Positions 54,893 to 63,313 are shown, counted from the stretch's first letter. The stretch: 64,000 nucleotides of DNA from Rhodanobacter sp. 7MK24 (GCF_014842995.1 NZ_JACYXL010000001.1:435183-499182); one strand, 5' to 3'. A program made the numbers and translations. The notes: a model not told the origin generated them from the letters alone.

Positions 54893-55186
54893 GTGCCCGG
54901 CATCCATGGCGTACGCCTCTCGGGCTTCGCCAGCACGGTTTCGAAAATCGCTTCCGGCGACTTTTTATGTCCGTGGCAGTCTTTTTTTAGGAGCTGCTTG
55001 ACACTTCCCTCGCATTCCTGAATTTCCGTTATGCTTGGATTACTGCGTCTGCTTGGCCACGTGCGTGCCCGGTGTGGAACCGTTTCGATTCCATGTCGCT
55101 ACACCCGACCCCGGCATGCCCAGTAAGCCGTCGGCCCTAGGGAGGTCGATTCGTCTCAAGCGTCTGGATTTGGATCGGAGTGAGTC

Positions 55187-55396
55187 ATGTCGGATCGTGA
55201 AACGGGTACCGTCAAGTGGTTCAACGACGCCAAGGGGTTCGGCTTCATCAGCCGCGAGAATGGCCCTGACGTGTTCGTGCATTTCCGTGCCATCACCGGC
55301 ACGGGCTTCAAGAGCCTGCAGGAAGGCCAGAAGGTGACGTTCAAGGTGGTGCAGGGCCAGAAGGGCCTGCAGGCCGAAGAAGTCGCTCCGGCGTGA
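55187..55396 (+). CDS. Cold-shock domain protein (second copy)
   Basis: This 69-residue protein is a close paralogue of the upstream gene; it differs at nine positions, mostly conservative (for example D/E, S/T, A/S). RNP1 and RNP2 are intact. CGGAG precedes the ATG. The 340-base gap after the first copy holds a TTGACA at 54998-55003 without a clear -10 at the right distance, then the shared leader motif. The pair looks like a local tandem duplication. Confidence 0.96.
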   Translation: MSDRETGTVKWFNDAKGFGFISRENGPDVFVHFRAITGTGFKSLQEGQKVTFKVVQGQKGLQAEEVAPA

Positions 55397-55414
55397 TCGC
55401 TGCCTTGCAAGCGG

Positions 55415-55445
55415 AAAGGGCCGGCGCAAGCCGGCCTTTTCTTTT
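55415..55445 (+). terminator. Rho-independent terminator of the second cold-shock gene
   Basis: A stem of 11 pairs (AAAGGGCCGGC with its complement, one G-T pair) closes a GCAA tetraloop and runs into TTTTCTTTT. The tetraloop is the same as in the first copy's terminator. Confidence 0.92.
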
Positions 55446-55448
55446 CTG

Positions 55449-55566
55449 TTGCGACGGTCCTTGATCGCGAAGATCAAACGGGCGGCCGTCCATGGCTGGC
55501 CGTTGCCTTTGCAATCATCCTTGATCGCTAGGATCAAATGGGCGGCCATCCACGGCCGCACTTTTC
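55449..55566 (+). repeat. Family A dispersed repeats, two tandem copies directly before a start codon
   Basis: Copies lie at 55449-55505 (TTGCGACGGTCCTTGATCGC onward) and 55508-55566 (TTTGCAATCATCCTTGATCG onward, ending CGGCCGCACTTTTCA). The second ends one base before the ATG of the hydrolase at 55568. No other sequence is available there for a ribosome site. Confidence 0.85.
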
Positions 55567-55567
55567 A

Positions 55568-56467
55568 ATGAGCCCCACAACCGCTACTGAACCCACCGTG
55601 CTGCCGCTGACGATGGCCGACGGCGCGCGCGCCGAGCTGCTGTGCGTGGCACCGGATGGCGAACCGCGCGACGCCGTGTTCTGGCTGCCGGCGATGGGTA
55701 TGCCGGCCAAGCATTACTTGCCGCTGGCTGCCGCGCTGGCGGCGCGGGGCGTGGCGGTGGCACTGCACGAATGGCGTGGTATCGGTTCCAGCAGCCTGCG
55801 CGCCAGCCATCGCTGCAACTGGAGCTATCGCGAGTTGCTGCAGCTCGACCTGCCTGCCGGCATGGCCGCCTTGCGTGCGCATTGGCCGCAGGCACGCGCG
55901 TGGGTGGGCGGTCACAGCCTGGGAGGGCAGCTGGCTTGCCTGTATGCCGCGTTGCATCCGGGCGACATGGCGGGCATCGCACTCGTGGCCAGCGGCGCGC
56001 CGTACTGGCGGCGATTCCGCCACGGCACGCTGGTCGGTATGGCCTATGTTTTGGCGCCCCTGCTGGCGGCACTGCGTGGGCACCTGCCCGGTCGGCGCAT
56101 CGGTTTTGGTGGCAACGAGGCGCGCGGTGTCATTGCCGACTGGGCGCGCAGCGGGCGCACCGGCCGTTATGCGGCAGCGGGCATGGCCGAGGATTTCGAA
56201 CAAAGGCTGGCCGCGCTGGAACTGCCGGTACTGGCGCAGCGCATGCGCGACGACTGGCTGGGCCCGGCCGCCTCGCTGGACTGGCTGCTGGGAAAGATGC
56301 CGCATGCCTTGCGTCGGCACAAACAGGTTACGCCCGACGATCTCGGGGGCGCCCCCGCTGATCATTTCAGCTGGATGAAGGCACCCGGCAGCATCGCTGC
56401 GCGCATGGTCGAATGGATCGCCACAGACGACGCGGTGTTCACAACACCGCACCATTCCAGCCCTTGA
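55568..56467 (+). CDS. Alpha/beta hydrolase
   Basis: The 299-residue protein has an alpha/beta-hydrolase core with the nucleophile elbow GGHSLGGQLACLYAAL (serine near residue 121) and an oxyanion-region WLPAMGMPAKHY. A C-terminal histidine lies in PADHFSWMKAPGS. The substrate is unknown; similar proteins are annotated as serine aminopeptidase-type or COG4757 hydrolases. The ATG at 55568 directly follows a family A repeat and lacks a ribosome site, so translation may be weak or start at an internal codon. Confidence 0.85.
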   Translation: MSPTTATEPTVLPLTMADGARAELLCVAPDGEPRDAVFWLPAMGMPAKHYLPLAAALAARGVAVALHEWRGIGSSSLRASHRCNWSYRELLQLDLPAGMAALRAHWPQARAWVGGHSLGGQLACLYAALHPGDMAGIALVASGAPYWRRFRHGTLVGMAYVLAPLLAALRGHLPGRRIGFGGNEARGVIADWARSGRTGRYAAAGMAEDFEQRLAALELPVLAQRMRDDWLGPAASLDWLLGKMPHALRRHKQVTPDDLGGAPADHFSWMKAPGSIAARMVEWIATDDAVFTTPHHSSP

Positions 56468-56521
56468 TGTAGCTGCATCATGCCGGCACTGTAGGTGTTT
56501 CCTCTCCCCGCCGGTCGCCTG

Positions 56522-57580
56522 ATGAAACTGTTCGAACCCTTCCCGCAGCGCAGCCTGAGCCTCCGCAACCGCATCGTGGTGTCGCCGATGTGCCAGTACT
56601 CCGCCATCGACGGAGTGCCCGACCACTGGCATCTGGTGCATCTGGGCAGCCGCGCGGTAGGCGGCGCGGGCGTGGTGATTGCCGAGGCCAGCGCGGTGTC
56701 GGCCCAGGGGCGCATTTCGGCGGGCGATACCGGCATCTGGAATGAGGCCCAGGTCGCGGCATGGCAACCGATTGCCGCCTTCATCGCTGGGCAGGGCGCG
56801 GTGCCCGGCGTGCAACTCGCGCATGCCGGCCGCAAGGCCAGTGCGCAGCGGCCCTGGGAGGGCGGAGGTGCGCTCGCGGCGGGGCAGGGCGCATGGACCA
56901 CGGTGGCGCCATCAGCATTGCCGTTCGACACGGGTTGGCACGTGCCGGTGGCGCTGGATGCTGCGGGTATCCGTCAGGTGATCGCCGATTTCCGCGCCAG
57001 CGCGCAGCGCGCGTTGGCCGCCGGTTTCAGGCTGATTGAACTACATGCCGCGCACGGCTATCTGCTGCACCAGTTTCTGTCGCCGCTGAGCAACCGGCGC
57101 GACGACGCCTATGGCGGCAGCTTCGAGAACCGCACGCGATTGCTGCGCGAAGTGGTCGCTGCCGTGCGCGAGGTATGGCCGGAGGAGTTGCCGTTATGGC
57201 TGCGCATTTCGGCCACCGACTGGGCCGAGGGCGGCTGGGATGTGGAGCAGAGCGTGCAACTGGCGCGCGGGATGACGGCGCTGGGTGTAGACCTGGTCGA
57301 TGTTTCCAGTGGCGGACTGATACCGCATGTGAGGATTCCGGTGGGGCCTGGGTACCAGGTGCCGTTCGCCGCGCGCGTGCGCCGCGAGGCAGGTATCGCC
57401 ACCGGCGCGGTGGGCCTCATCACCGAACCGAAACAGGCCGCCGACATCGTGTCGAACGACGAGGCCGACGTGGTGCTGATTGCGCGTGAGAGCTTGCGCG
57501 ATCCTTACTTCCCACGTCGCGCCGCACAGGAACTGGGTGCGCAGCTTCACGCGCCGGTGCAATATCAACGCGCCTGGTGA
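56522..57580 (+). CDS. NADH:flavin oxidoreductase, old-yellow-enzyme family (YqjM-like)
   Basis: The 352-residue FMN-binding TIM barrel reduces activated alkenes such as enones. YqjM-type residues are visible: the redox-tuning cysteine in VSPMCQYSA, GVQLAHAGRKAS, and the substrate histidine pair in IELHAAHGYLLHQFLSPLSNRRDDAYGGSFENR. The ATG at 56522 starts MKLFEPF; an ATG at 56495 is unlikely. It is followed by pirin 12 bases later, and the two are probably co-transcribed in response to electrophile stress. Confidence 0.93.
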   Translation: MKLFEPFPQRSLSLRNRIVVSPMCQYSAIDGVPDHWHLVHLGSRAVGGAGVVIAEASAVSAQGRISAGDTGIWNEAQVAAWQPIAAFIAGQGAVPGVQLAHAGRKASAQRPWEGGGALAAGQGAWTTVAPSALPFDTGWHVPVALDAAGIRQVIADFRASAQRALAAGFRLIELHAAHGYLLHQFLSPLSNRRDDAYGGSFENRTRLLREVVAAVREVWPEELPLWLRISATDWAEGGWDVEQSVQLARGMTALGVDLVDVSSGGLIPHVRIPVGPGYQVPFAARVRREAGIATGAVGLITEPKQAADIVSNDEADVVLIARESLRDPYFPRRAAQELGAQLHAPVQYQRAW

Positions 57581-57592
57581 AGGGAGCAATCG

Positions 57593-58462
57593 ATGGACGC
57601 GCAACCCATCCTGATCGACGGACGCCTGCACGATCTGGGCGACGGCTTCACCGTACGGCGTCTGCTGCCGGTACTCGACGCCCGCCACGTGGGGCCGTTC
57701 GTGTTCTACGACCATATGGGGCCGGTGGACTTCGCGCCCGGCCGTGGCATGGATGTGCGGCCGCATCCGCACATCGGGCTGGCCACCGTGACGTGGCTGT
57801 TCGACGGCACGGTTCGTCATCGCGACAGCCTGGGCAGCCTTGCCGACATCCGTCCCGGCGCGGTGAACTGGATGACCGCCGGCCGAGGCATCGTGCATTC
57901 CGAACGCACGCCACCGGAAGTGCGCGCCACCGGCCAGCGCATGCACGGCATCCAGGTTTGGGTGGCGCTGCCACGAGGGCAGGCGGAGGTCGCACCCGAG
58001 TTCCATCATCATGAGGCGGATGCGTTGCCGCGCATCCGGCAACCCGGTGTCGAGCTGGTGTTGATCGCCGGCACGGGCTGGAGCGTGGCGTCGCCGGTGA
58101 AGGTGTTTGCGCCGATGTTCTTCGCCGAGGCGCGACTTGATGCCGGCGCTGAACTCGCCCTGCCATCGGAACATGCCGAGCACGGCGTGCACGTGATAGA
58201 GGGCGAATTGTCATGGGGCGACCTGACCGTGGTCGAGGGGCGGATGGCAGTGCAGTCGGGCGCGGCACCGAGCATCAGGGCGAACCGCGCCAGCCGCGTG
58301 ATGCTGTTCGGCGGCGCACCGCTGGATGGCGAGCGCCACCTGTGGTGGAACTTCGTAGCCGCCAGCACCGAACGCATCGAACAGGCCAAGGCCGATTGGC
58401 GCGAGGGACGCTTTCCCGTCGTGCCCGGCGACGAGCAGGAATTCATCCCGCTGCCGGCTTGA
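57593..58462 (+). CDS. Pirin-family bicupin protein
   Basis: The 289-residue bicupin has the N-terminal metal site: HxH in RPHPHIGLATVTW, and His/Glu in GIVHSERTPPE, with MHGIQVWVALP closing the first cupin. Bacterial pirins bind Fe or Ni and some act as quercetin dioxygenases. It lies between an old-yellow enzyme and an Mpo1-like dioxygenase gene, with short gaps (12 and 10 bases), so the three form an operon of redox or electrophile-related enzymes. Confidence 0.93.
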   Translation: MDAQPILIDGRLHDLGDGFTVRRLLPVLDARHVGPFVFYDHMGPVDFAPGRGMDVRPHPHIGLATVTWLFDGTVRHRDSLGSLADIRPGAVNWMTAGRGIVHSERTPPEVRATGQRMHGIQVWVALPRGQAEVAPEFHHHEADALPRIRQPGVELVLIAGTGWSVASPVKVFAPMFFAEARLDAGAELALPSEHAEHGVHVIEGELSWGDLTVVEGRMAVQSGAAPSIRANRASRVMLFGGAPLDGERHLWWNFVAASTERIEQAKADWREGRFPVVPGDEQEFIPLPA

Positions 58463-58472
58463 GGAAACCGAG

Positions 58473-58775
58473 ATGGCCGAATTCGCCAGCTTTCGCGCGT
58501 TCTATCCCTACTACCTTGGAGAACACGGCAACCGCCTGTGCCGCCGCTGGCATTTCGTGGGTAGCACGCTGGTGTTGCTGATCCTGTTGCTGACGATCGC
58601 AAGCGGGCGGCTGGCGTGGCTGTGGCTGCTGCCGGTGGCCGGCTACGGTTGCGCTTGGATCGGCCACTTCGTCTACGAGAAGAATCGCCCGGCTACCTTC
58701 CGGCATCCGCTCTACAGTCTGATGGGTGACTGGGTGATGTACTCGCAGATGCTGCGCGGGAAGGTGAGTTTTTGA
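58473..58775 (+). CDS. DUF962 / Mpo1-like membrane protein
   Basis: The 100-residue protein has two hydrophobic helices (TLVLLILLLTIASG, LWLLPVAGYGCAWIGHF) and the family histidine positions: YYLGEHGNRLCRRWHFVGS and IGHFVYEKNRPATFRHPLYSLMGDW. Yeast Mpo1 is an Fe(II)-dependent dioxygenase that shortens 2-hydroxy fatty acids by alpha-oxidation. A fatty acid hydroxylase is encoded at 13481-14101, which could supply such substrates, but that link is speculative. Confidence 0.9.
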   Translation: MAEFASFRAFYPYYLGEHGNRLCRRWHFVGSTLVLLILLLTIASGRLAWLWLLPVAGYGCAWIGHFVYEKNRPATFRHPLYSLMGDWVMYSQMLRGKVSF

Positions 58776-59296
58776 GAGCCTCCTCAAAGGCTCCAACTTG
58801 CACCGCCATCCTAACGGATGGGAGCTGGGGAATGCCGCTCCCGCCGTCGCAAGGGATGGCGCGGCTTCGGCTGACCGCCAACGCCAGAATTTCTTCTCTT
58901 TGCTGGCTCACACCACCACAGAAACAGTGGCGAACAGCGAAGCCGACTTGAAGCGGGTAGCGCAGGGTACCCGGAGTCAGCGGAAGAGACTAAGAGAAAC
59001 GGCCCGATTCATCCGTCGATGCTGCGAGCGGGCTGTAACGAGGACATCGGAACCATTACTGCCTATGCGATGGACGGTGCGCACACGACGCCGTATCTGG
59101 AAACTGAGGGCTTCCCCGCGGCTCATTCCAACGAGGCGATTTTCGACAGCTGAAGGGCCATCAAGCCGAGATCCAGTAGCGTTGCTCCGAGTACTGCCTG
59201 GCGCTACCTCTTTTCTCCGCGCCCAGAAGCAAGAGCATCAAGTGATCTTGAACTGGTTCTAATGCGCGCGCGGGTTGCTGGCTTTAACATTCGCGC
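58776..59296. other. 521-base region without a recognisable gene
   Basis: The region has somewhat lower GC than its neighbours. An open frame at 58798-59262 (plus strand) is arginine-rich, has no ribosome site and resembles no family I know. A short hairpin GAGCC-TCCTCAAA-GGCTC lies at the Mpo1-like stop, without a T-run. The region could be a decayed gene or an uncharacterised repeat. Confidence 0.4.
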
Positions 59297-59833
59297 ATGT
59301 CCGAACCCGCTCCCCTCCGTTTCCGCCCGGCCATCGCGGCCGATGTTTCCGCCATCGTGGCGCTGGTCGAATCCGCTTATCGCGGCGACTCCGGCCGCCG
59401 CGGCTGGACGACCGAGTCCGACCTGCTGGACGGCCAGCGCACCGATGTTGCAGGTGTTTCCGCCTTGCTGGACCAGCCGCATGGCGTAGTCCTGCTGGCC
59501 GAGCGCGACGGTGTGCTGATGGCCAGTTGCCATGTGGAGCGGCAGGGGGATTCGGGCTACTTCGGCATGTTCGCGGTCGATCCCTTGCGCCAGGGCGACG
59601 GCTTGGGCAAGGCGGTGCTGGCCGAAGCCGAGCGCATCGCGCGCGAAGAGTGGCAGTGCCGCGCGATGCACATGACGGTGATCGTGCAGCGTGCAGAGTT
59701 GATCGCCTTCTACGAACGCCGCGGCTACCGCCGTACCGGCGAATTCCAGCCATTCCCCTACGGCGACGAGCGCTTCGGCATTCCGCGCCGCGACGACCTG
59801 CGTTTCGAGGTGTTGCGCAAGGACCTCGCATGA
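59297..59833 (+). CDS. GNAT-family N-acetyltransferase
   Basis: The 178-residue protein has the acetyl-CoA motif FAVDPLRQGDGLGKAVLAEAERIA and the C-terminal YERRGYRRTGEFQPF. The ATG at 59297 begins the family N-terminus (LRFRPAIAADVSAIVALVESAY). Its stop overlaps the ATG of the Rieske protein (ATGA), so the two are coupled. Substrate unknown. Confidence 0.9.
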   Translation: MSEPAPLRFRPAIAADVSAIVALVESAYRGDSGRRGWTTESDLLDGQRTDVAGVSALLDQPHGVVLLAERDGVLMASCHVERQGDSGYFGMFAVDPLRQGDGLGKAVLAEAERIAREEWQCRAMHMTVIVQRAELIAFYERRGYRRTGEFQPFPYGDERFGIPRRDDLRFEVLRKDLA

Positions 59834-60156
59834 ACCCGGCGGCCGAAGGCTGGGTGCGCGTGGGCGCGCGCAGCGAGTTGCTGCCGGGTGAGTTCAGGGT
59901 GGTGTTCGACGGCGACACCCCCATCGCCGTGTACAACATCGACGGCGACCTATATGCCGTCGAGGACGTCTGCACGCACGACGGTGGCGATCTCGCCGGC
60001 GGCGAGGTGCACGGCTTCGAGGTGGAATGCCCGCGCCACGGGGCGCGTTTCGATCTGCGCACCGGCGCGGTGACATGCCCGCCGGCGTACGAGCCGATCG
60101 CGTGCTTTCCCGTGCGCGAGGAAGACGGTGCGATCTGGACGCGCGACGACCGCTGA
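59830..60156 (+). CDS. Rieske [2Fe-2S] ferredoxin (non-haem iron oxygenase ferredoxin type)
   Basis: The 108-residue protein has both Rieske ligand pairs, C48-T-H50 and C67-x-x-H70 (CTHDGGDLAGG and CPRHGARF). It is a soluble small electron carrier. In related bacteria such a Rieske gene is often found with the SUF cluster; here it is about 47 kb away and paired with an acetyltransferase. No partner oxygenase is adjacent. Confidence 0.94.
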   Translation: MNPAAEGWVRVGARSELLPGEFRVVFDGDTPIAVYNIDGDLYAVEDVCTHDGGDLAGGEVHGFEVECPRHGARFDLRTGAVTCPPAYEPIACFPVREEDGAIWTRDDR

Positions 60157-60162
60157 GAGGGA

Positions 60163-60227
60163 GTTTTTGCGATTGCCCTCGATCGCTGAGATCAAACGGG
60201 CGACCGTCCCTGGCCGCATCTTTCAGA
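60163..60227 (+). repeat. Family A dispersed repeat
   Basis: The copy runs TTTTTGCGATTGCCCTCGAT, then CGCTGAGATCAAACGGGC, then GACCGTCCCTGGCCGCATCT, ending TTCA. It lies between the Rieske gene and the convergent mipA-like gene, and the mipA-like stop codon falls in its last bases. Confidence 0.85.
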
Positions 60228-61023
60228 AGTGGTAGACGAAGGCCAAGGATTCGGAAGGCTGGTTGCGTGAGCCGAACCGCGTCACCAACGGGCTGCTGCC
60301 GGCATCGCCCAGCAGGCGTTCCCAGCTCAGCGCCAGTGCGAGACCGGTGTGCTGGCTGGTGGGGACGAACAGGTCGTATTCCAGCGAGGTCGACTGGCTG
60401 CCGGCGCCGGGGCGCCAGGTAGGCACGGCAAGCCCCTTGGCTTGCGCTGATGTGATACCGAAGAAGCGATCCATGGCCGCGCCGTTCATCGCCTGCCAGC
60501 GCAGCTCGAAGGAATGCTGCAGCAGCCAGATCGGCGGCAGATCCCACTCGCCGTAGACATCGAAGTAGGCTCCCGCACCGTCGATGTCATGACTGAGGTC
60601 GGTGCCCACGTCGACCTGCTTCGTGAGCTGCCACTCCAGGTAACCGCCCGACGTGAGGCGTGGCGACAGCGGCGCGATTCTGCCGCGCAGGACGCCGAGG
60701 TCTTCGCTATCGCGCCCCCACTGGTAGTCGCCGTAAAGGCCGCCATGCAGCACCGGGCCGCCAATCAAATCGAGCTGCAGGCCATCCAGCGTGGACAGGC
60801 TGAGACAGTTGGGGATCTCGATGTCGACGAAGGGGATCGGCTGGTTGCGCGCGTCATGGGCGCCGGGCCACGCCGCCATGCGCTCCATGCCGGTACCGAT
60901 GGCGTAGGTCGGCTGCTCGCCGTCGTCGGCACGGCAGTGCCGCGCCCATGGCAGGCCGATGAGCAGGCAGGCGGACAGGACAAGGCAACGGAGCAGGCCC
61001 GTAGTCGGGGATAGGCGGGTCAT
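60223..61023 (-). CDS. MipA/OmpV-family outer membrane protein
   Basis: The 266-residue protein has a signal peptide (LLRCLVLSACLLIGLPWARHCRA) and alternating beta strands that end in an aromatic residue (SLAFVYHF), as in outer-membrane barrels. MipA features include YAIGTGMERMAAWPG near the mature N-terminus, LHGGLYGDYQWGRD and a C-terminal SWERLLGDAGSSPLV. MipA scaffolds murein enzymes in E. coli, and OmpV-type members have other roles. It is divergent from the HAD gene. Confidence 0.82.
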   Translation of the reverse strand: MTRLSPTTGLLRCLVLSACLLIGLPWARHCRADDGEQPTYAIGTGMERMAAWPGAHDARNQPIPFVDIEIPNCLSLSTLDGLQLDLIGGPVLHGGLYGDYQWGRDSEDLGVLRGRIAPLSPRLTSGGYLEWQLTKQVDVGTDLSHDIDGAGAYFDVYGEWDLPPIWLLQHSFELRWQAMNGAAMDRFFGITSAQAKGLAVPTWRPGAGSQSTSLEYDLFVPTSQHTGLALALSWERLLGDAGSSPLVTRFGSRNQPSESLAFVYHF

Positions 61024-61159
61024 GGGGGCGGCATGATAAAGCCGAACGGGCGGTTTGCCGCCTGGCGGGCTGCGGGTTGTTCGGTACCCGTTGGGGGAAA
61101 GGGCGCCGAAAGGCAGGGTTTCTAACCTGCCTGTCATCGTTGATAGGTGTGGATTCCCG

Positions 61160-61858
61160 ATGTCCCCGTCTGGCTGGACCATTCTGTGTGATTTCGACGG
61201 CACCATTTCCGTCGAAGACGTGATCGACTCGCTGCTCGATCGCTTCGGCCGTCCCGGTTGGGAAGTGCTGGAGCAGGACTGGCGTGCCGGTCGCATCGGT
61301 TCGCGCGAATGCATGTCGGGCCAGGTCGAGCTGCTGCAGATGACGCGCCCGGAACTGGACGAGCACCTGCGCGAGCTGTGGATCGATCACGCCTTTCCCG
61401 GCTTCGTGGCGAAGGCGCGCGAGCTCAATGTGCCGATCCGTATCGTCAGCGACGGGCTCGATTACGCGATCCACCAGATCCTCGGCCGCTACGGCCTGGA
61501 CGACCTGCCGCTGGCCGCGAACCATCTTTCGCCCGCCACGCCGCCGAAGCAGTGGCAGCTCACCTCGCCGTTCCAGGCCGAGGGCTGCCGCAGCGGCACC
61601 TGCAAGTGCGCCTGCGTGGCCCAGGCCCGTACCACGGGCGCGAAGACCCTGCTGATCGGCGACGGCGCCTCGGACTTCTGCGCGGCCGACCGCGTGGACT
61701 TCGTGTTCGCCAAGCATCGCCTGATCGAGCACTGCCGCGCCGCCGGCATCCCCTATATGCCGATCACCGGCTTCGAGGATGCGCTGGAATACCTGCCGCG
61801 ACTGCTCGACGGCACGTTGGTGCATCACGCGCGCTATCACGAAGCGGCGGCGGCCTGA
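61160..61858 (+). CDS. HAD-superfamily phosphatase (MtnX-like, IB subfamily)
   Basis: The 232-residue phosphatase has HAD motif I (LCDFDGTISVEDV, nucleophile D11 and acid D13), motif II (IRIVSDGLDYAI) and motif III/IV (TLLIGDGASDFCAADRVDFVFAK). The helical cap between motifs I and II places it in subfamily IB with MtnX and phosphoserine phosphatases. Two CxC-type cysteines (SGTCKCACVA) are a local oddity. It lies 54 bases before a class III aminotransferase, which suggests joint action on an amino-acid precursor; no methionine-salvage genes are adjacent. Confidence 0.88.
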   Translation: MSPSGWTILCDFDGTISVEDVIDSLLDRFGRPGWEVLEQDWRAGRIGSRECMSGQVELLQMTRPELDEHLRELWIDHAFPGFVAKARELNVPIRIVSDGLDYAIHQILGRYGLDDLPLAANHLSPATPPKQWQLTSPFQAEGCRSGTCKCACVAQARTTGAKTLLIGDGASDFCAADRVDFVFAKHRLIEHCRAAGIPYMPITGFEDALEYLPRLLDGTLVHHARYHEAAAA

Positions 61859-61912
61859 TCGGCCGCCTTGCTGCTTGCTGCATCCCTCAAAACCGTTCCC
61901 CGGAATCCGACC

Positions 61913-63313
61913 ATGAACATCGACAAGAACGCCGTCGGTTTCATCGACGACGCGCAATTGCTCGCCGACGAGGCCAAGTACAGCTCCTTCGGCGACACCG
62001 TGCATTACGTTGACCCGCCGAAGATCTTCCGTCACGGCGAAGGCAGCTACATGTTCGACACCGCCGGCACGCCGTTCCTCGACCTGCAGATGTGGTACTC
62101 GGCAGTCAATTTCGGCTACGGCAACAAGCGCCTTAACGACGCGCTGAAGAAGCAGATCGACGTGCTGCCGCAGGTCGCCAGCCAGTACCTGCACCAGACC
62201 CGCATCGAGCTGGCCAAGACCATCGCGCTGGACGCGAAGAAGAAGTTCGGGCTCGACGGCCGCGTGCACTTCAACGTCGGCGGCGCGCAGGCGATCGAGG
62301 ATTCGCTGAAGCTGGTGCGCAATGCCAGCAACGGCAAGAGCCTGATGTTCGCCTTCGAAGGCGGCTACCACGGTCGCACGCTGGGCGCCTCCTCGATCAC
62401 TTCGAGCTACCGCTATCGCCGCCGCTTCGGCCACTTTGGCGAGCGCGCGATGTTCCTGCCGTTCCCGTATCCGTTCCGTCGCCCCAAGGGCATGACGGCT
62501 GAAGAGTATTCCGACAGCTGCGTGCGCCAGTTCGAGCGGCTGTTCGAAACCGAATACAACGGCGTGTGGGATCCCAAGACCGGCCAGTGCGAATACGCCG
62601 CGTTCTACGTCGAGCCGATCCAGGGCACCGGCGGCTACGTGTTGCCGCCGATGAATTTCTTCAAGGGCTTGAAGAAGGTCTTGGACAAGTACGGCATCCT
62701 GATGGTGTCGGACGAGATCCAGATGGGCTTCTGGCGCACCGGCAAGCTGTGGTCGATCGAGAACTTCGGCGTGACGCCGGACATTGTCGTGTTCGGCAAG
62801 GCGCTGACCAACGGCCTGAATCCGCTGTCCGGCCTGTGGGCACGCGAAGAGCTGATCAACCCCACCGTGTTCCCGCCGGGCTCCACCCACTCCACCTTCA
62901 ACTCCAACCCCCTGGGTACTTCGCTGGGTCTGGAAGTGATCAAGATGGGCTACGAGCTGGATTACGAGACCACCGTGCCGAAGAAGGGCGCGCACTTCCT
63001 CGAAGGCCTGCGCGAGCTGCAGAAGAAGCACAAGGAAATCGGCGACGTCGATGGCCTCGGCCTCGCGCTGCGCGCCGAGATCTGCACCGAAGACGGCTTC
63101 ACGCCGAACAAGGCGCTGCTCGACAAGATGGTCGACATCGGCCTCGCCGGCGACCTGGAGCACAACGGCAAGAAGATCGGCCTCGTGCTGGACGTGGGCG
63201 GCTGGTACAAGAACGTGATCACGTTCGCGCCGTCGCTGGACATCACGCACGAGGAGATCGATCTGGCGATGTCGCTGCTGGATCAGTTGCTGACGAAGGC
63301 CAAGAAGGGCTGA
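61913..63313 (+). CDS. Class III PLP-dependent aminotransferase
   Basis: The 466-residue aminotransferase has the class III pattern: FDTAGTPFLDLQMWYSAVNFGYGN, FAFEGGYHGRTLGASSIT, the PLP-binding aspartate in ILMVSDEIQMGFWRTGKLW and the Schiff-base lysine in VFGKALTNGLNPLSG. It resembles acetylornithine/4-aminobutyrate-type enzymes, but the substrate cannot be named. It follows the HAD phosphatase and ends in a strong terminator. Confidence 0.92.
   Translation: MNIDKNAVGFIDDAQLLADEAKYSSFGDTVHYVDPPKIFRHGEGSYMFDTAGTPFLDLQMWYSAVNFGYGNKRLNDALKKQIDVLPQVASQYLHQTRIELAKTIALDAKKKFGLDGRVHFNVGGAQAIEDSLKLVRNASNGKSLMFAFEGGYHGRTLGASSITSSYRYRRRFGHFGERAMFLPFPYPFRRPKGMTAEEYSDSCVRQFERLFETEYNGVWDPKTGQCEYAAFYVEPIQGTGGYVLPPMNFFKGLKKVLDKYGILMVSDEIQMGFWRTGKLWSIENFGVTPDIVVFGKALTNGLNPLSGLWAREELINPTVFPPGSTHSTFNSNPLGTSLGLEVIKMGYELDYETTVPKKGAHFLEGLRELQKKHKEIGDVDGLGLALRAEICTEDGFTPNKALLDKMVDIGLAGDLEHNGKKIGLVLDVGGWYKNVITFAPSLDITHEEIDLAMSLLDQLLTKAKKG

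Noticed and set aside
55116-55186. Possible leader peptide (ATG at 55116) before the second cold-shock gene
   Set aside because: The frame runs past the csp start without a stop, and the similar sequence before the first copy has no corresponding start codon, so a leader peptide is not supported.
58798-59262. 154-codon plus-strand frame after the Mpo1-like gene
   Set aside because: It is arginine-rich without domains, ribosome site or recognisable similarity, so it is described only as a gap.
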